DNA of 64,000 nucleotides, from assembly GCA_900769695.1 (NCBI GenBank), contig CAAGHO010000018.1, positions 1-64,000 on the forward strand, in the 5' to 3' direction. Under the pieces are notes generated by a model. It was given only the letters and a program-made list of their open reading frames with translations. It had not been told where the DNA came from and searched no databases. A program made the translations under genes and the position numbers. Below, piece by piece: positions 61,384 to 64,000 of the stretch (position 1 is its first letter; the number at the start of each line of letters is the position of its first letter). This stretch comes from Bacilli bacterium. GTDB taxonomy: Bacteria; Bacillota_I; Bacilli_A; RF39; UBA660.

Positions 61384-62757
61384 TTATTTATCACTTTTAG
61401 TTAAAACTACCTTTGTAGTATTTTCTTTTCCATTTCTAATATACGTTATTTCAATAGTATCCCCAGGTTTATTCTTGTATAATTCATATCTTAAATAAGC
61501 AGTATCTTTAACCCTTTCTCCATTTAACTTTGTAATAACATCTCCTGGTTTTAAATCAGATTTACTTGCTCCACTACCTTCGGATATTTCAACTACTACA
61601 GTACCTTCCTTAATACTTTTATCAATTGTAATACCATTTTTACGTAATAGTGTAGAATCAGTAACATTTGCCATACTAATACCTAATAATGGCCATTCAA
61701 TTTTCTTCCCCTTTTCAAGTTCATCAATATGTGCCATAGCTATTTCTATAGGAATAGCAAAGCCCATACCTTCTATCTCATCTTGAACTAATTTCATAGA
61801 GTTAATACCAATTACTTTACCACTAGCATTAACAAGTGGACCACCACTATTTCCAGGATTAATTGCAGCATCTATTTGTAATACTTTCATTACCCAATCA
61901 CTACTACTTGAATTAGAAACACTTACTGATACTAATCTATCTTTACCTGATAAAATTCCTGAAGTTACTGTTCCACGATATTCATATCCCATAGGTGTAC
62001 CTACAGTAAAGATTGTATCCCCAACTTTCATATCCTCACTAGAACCAATAGTTGCAACTTGTGGAACTTTATCTTTAGAAATACTCATTACAGCTAAATC
62101 TAAATATTCATCTCCACCAAGAATTTTAGCTTCTATCTCTTCATCATTAGATAAAACAAGTACAACTTTATCAGCATTTGAAACTACGTGTTGGTTAGTC
62201 ATAACATACCCATAATTACTATCTTTTTTATAAATAAATCCAGTTCCTGTTGATTGAACCTCACCATTTTTATATGACTGAACCATTACCACAGAATCAT
62301 AAACATTTTCAATAGCAGCAGCTAAGCTTGATTTTTCATAAACAGTATTTTTTTTCGTATTAGTTATTATTTTATCATTACTACTACTTGATACTTCTGT
62401 ATCTAACTTAGATAATAAAGGTGTCCATTTAAGAATTGAAATAACAATTACTGAACCTACAACTATCGCAAGCACCACTGTAAAGAAAAGTTTTAATAAA
62501 CTAGGATTTTTTTTCTTTACCTCAAGCTTTTTATTAGTATCTTCCTGCCTAAAACTATCAGTCGAAACTTGTTTTTCTATATTTTCACTTGTTTGTGCTT
62601 TTTCATCTTGTTCTTCTATATCACTAGATTTTTCTTCAAGAGATTCTTCCTTTATAACTTTCTTTTCCTTATTACTTTTATCTGATAATTCAGAACTTTC
62701 TTTTTCTTCTTTTAACTCTTTATCTTTATCAATACTTTTATTTTCTTTTTCATTCAT
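61384..62757 (-). CDS. HtrA/DegP-like serine protease
   Basis: Surface quality-control protease. 457 residues: charged cytoplasmic N-terminus (1-85), one span (about 88-110), trypsin-like domain with His in TNQHVVSNAD, Asp in DLAVMSI and Ser in NPGNSGGPLV, then one PDZ domain (KPGDVITKLNGERVKD). It overlaps the Abi gene by 8 bases. Confidence 0.94.
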   Translation of the reverse strand: MNEKENKSIDKDKELKEEKESSELSDKSNKEKKVIKEESLEEKSSDIEEQDEKAQTSENIEKQVSTDSFRQEDTNKKLEVKKKNPSLLKLFFTVVLAIVVGSVIVISILKWTPLLSKLDTEVSSSSNDKIITNTKKNTVYEKSSLAAAIENVYDSVVMVQSYKNGEVQSTGTGFIYKKDSNYGYVMTNQHVVSNADKVVLVLSNDEEIEAKILGGDEYLDLAVMSISKDKVPQVATIGSSEDMKVGDTIFTVGTPMGYEYRGTVTSGILSGKDRLVSVSVSNSSSSDWVMKVLQIDAAINPGNSGGPLVNASGKVIGINSMKLVQDEIEGMGFAIPIEIAMAHIDELEKGKKIEWPLLGISMANVTDSTLLRKNGITIDKSIKEGTVVVEISEGSGASKSDLKPGDVITKLNGERVKDTAYLRYELYKNKPGDTIEITYIRNGKENTTKVVLTKSDK

Positions 62758-63703
62758 CTTTATCTACACTCCTTTCAATGTTAGCCAACTCATTCCAATT
62801 TTTAGGAAATCCCATTCTATTTAACACATCATCTATTTTTATTGTTTTTAGATTGTAATCAAGTGTTCTAATTGCATTTTCAATTTCTATTGTCATAGAC
62901 CTATACTTATCTTGATCTAATAATTGCCTCATTATAATTAATAGAGCAAAAACGTCATTCTTACCATAAATGTATTCACCATCTTGTTTAGGTATATCAA
63001 GTAGTTTATGATAAATAGTATCATCAATTAGTTTCTGAGTTTTATTTTCATATAAAATATCTTCATGAGCACATAAATTACGATAATTAGATAAGAATGG
63101 TAAGTAAGTAGCAAATGTATCTACATCTAAATTATAAATATCACTTATAGCTTTTTGATCTTCATCTTTCAAAACTAAAAACAATTCACAAACTATTCCA
63201 AATGATAAAACCTTTACTAAAATCCATAATGGAATATACCCATAATTAGACGCATAATGTTGAGTAGCAGTATGTTGATTTCCATTAATACGTATTTGTC
63301 TTTTCATCTTTTTTAATAAATCATTTAGTTGTCGCTGTTTATCTGGTCTTCTTGTAAAGTTTTTATTTCTTAAATAATCACTTTCTCTATAACCATATTT
63401 TTTTGATAATTGATAAGAAAAAATAGATTTAAAATTATTCTCAATAATAAGCAAATTTTTAAATAAAATATTTCTGAATGTTCTATCAAATAGAAATAAG
63501 CTATATAATTCTTCAAAAGTTGTTCCATCTTTATAAACTCTGTTTGAATTAGATATCATAAATAGATGTCTATAGCCATTTAAAAAGAAATAATTTTCTC
63601 TTAAAAGTACACTTTTAGTATAATCTTCATTAGTTATTACCATGTGCTTTTGCTTTAAAATTTCTACTTGCTCATCAAGAGTTTTAAAATGTTTATCTAT
63701 CAT
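62750..63703 (-). CDS. Abi-family (Abi_2, AbiD/F-like) HEPN protein
   Basis: 317 residues. NYFFLNGYRHLF near the start, FDRTFRNILFKNLLIIENNFKS in the middle, and the HEPN RNase motif R-x4-H in YRNLCAHEDILYE. Abortive-infection proteins of this family likely cut RNA during phage infection. It is placed upstream of and overlapping a housekeeping protease gene, not in the mobile element. Confidence 0.85.
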   Translation of the reverse strand: MIDKHFKTLDEQVEILKQKHMVITNEDYTKSVLLRENYFFLNGYRHLFMISNSNRVYKDGTTFEELYSLFLFDRTFRNILFKNLLIIENNFKSIFSYQLSKKYGYRESDYLRNKNFTRRPDKQRQLNDLLKKMKRQIRINGNQHTATQHYASNYGYIPLWILVKVLSFGIVCELFLVLKDEDQKAISDIYNLDVDTFATYLPFLSNYRNLCAHEDILYENKTQKLIDDTIYHKLLDIPKQDGEYIYGKNDVFALLIIMRQLLDQDKYRSMTIEIENAIRTLDYNLKTIKIDDVLNRMGFPKNWNELANIERSVDKDE

Positions 63704-63804
63704 ATTCTCACCTACTATAAATTATACCATACATATCTAATAATAAATATGAAAATTTCATGAATTTTTGTGTTATCATATAATTAATCGAAAGGAATGA
63801 TTAG

Positions 63805-64000
63805 ATGCCCGCAACTATTACTCATGCTTATTTTGCTGAAGATTTATTTAATATTTTAGATAAAAATACAAAAAAATTAATAAGTAATAAGAAAAAAGAA
63901 CTAATGATGTTTTCTCAAAATACTGATCCCTTAATGTTTTATATATTAACACTAAAAAATGGAAAGGAAATAAGAAAATTACAGTTTGTTGCGCATACAG
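63805..64000 (+). CDS. Zinc-dependent phospholipase C-like protein (partial, 3' end outside window)
   Basis: The first 65 residues are seen. MPATITHAYFAEDLFNIL, FSQNTDPLMFY and the last visible VAHT match the N-terminus of a phospholipase C-like family of Firmicutes, with His and Asp at metal positions. AAAGGAATGA lies before ATG. Confidence 0.7.
   Translation, partial: MPATITHAYFAEDLFNILDKNTKKLISNKKKELMMFSQNTDPLMFYILTLKNGKEIRKLQFVAHT

Noticed and set aside
63704..63804. abiF-type RNA upstream of the Abi gene
   Set aside because: The short upstream region shows no stable stems, only AT-rich sequence.
1..64000. Mycoplasma-type genetic code
   Set aside because: TGA ends scpB and the 41-residue gene, and Trp is coded by TGG throughout the recognised proteins.

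Overview
The window is strongly A+T-rich DNA from a spore-forming low-GC Firmicute. The best fit is one of the small-genome gut Bacilli related to RF39/Erysipelotrichales, although no 16S rRNA gene is present to settle this. Support comes from spoVAC-spoVAD-spoVAE behind a STAS protein and a sporulation-type sigma factor, the sufCDSUB gene order, scpAB, PrsA, WXG100 proteins and AGGAGG-type ribosome sites. scpB ends in TGA and tryptophan is read from TGG, so the code is standard and this is not a Mycoplasma.

Layout. 1-5.1 kb: a partial membrane protein with 42-bp tandem repeats, a pseudouridine synthase/methyltransferase operon, murI, superoxide dismutase, a very small hydrophobic-peptide locus that looks like a type I toxin-antitoxin module, and tRNA-Leu(CAA). 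5.1-9.9 kb: scpAB and a WXG100/type VII secretion substrate operon. 10-13.2 kb: RNHCP protein and a reduced spoIIA-spoVA sporulation operon. 13.3-25.4 kb: membrane protein, lipid kinase, flavoprotein, wall carboxypeptidases, UV endonuclease, a thioester-adhesin/sortase pair, nucleoside phosphorylase, XRE regulator, SSB. 25.6-31.2 kb: a CsoR-type regulator with its own operator, a TtcA-like enzyme and the full SUF Fe-S operon. 31-41 kb: envelope and stress genes (PrsA, HIT, Ca-ATPase, Hsp20, MscS, thioredoxin-like protein) and two tiny YjcZ-like proteins. 41-42.7 kb: a DGQHR protein plus HNH nuclease pair.

The most informative region is 43.7-56.3 kb. A 12.6-kb element with its own large serine recombinase sits inside an N-acetylmuramoyl-L-alanine amidase gene. 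The two halves of the amidase lie at 56.3-56.6 kb and 42.9-43.7 kb. Both junctions can be read to the base, removal of the element restores the reading frame, and the reconstructed attP is an almost perfect palindrome around GG. The cargo is a complete type III restriction-modification pair, an AbiEi-like/Fic pair, a 761-residue membrane protein of unknown function, small ORFs and a structured intergenic sequence; it reads as a defence island.

56.6-64 kb: nucleosidase mtnN, then an operon for a TasA/camelysin-like secreted protein, a surface protein with a cellulose-binding-like domain, a SipW-type signal peptidase and a DUF5305 protein, probably an extracellular matrix system. An HtrA protease, an Abi-family HEPN protein and the start of a zinc-dependent phospholipase C-like gene close the window.
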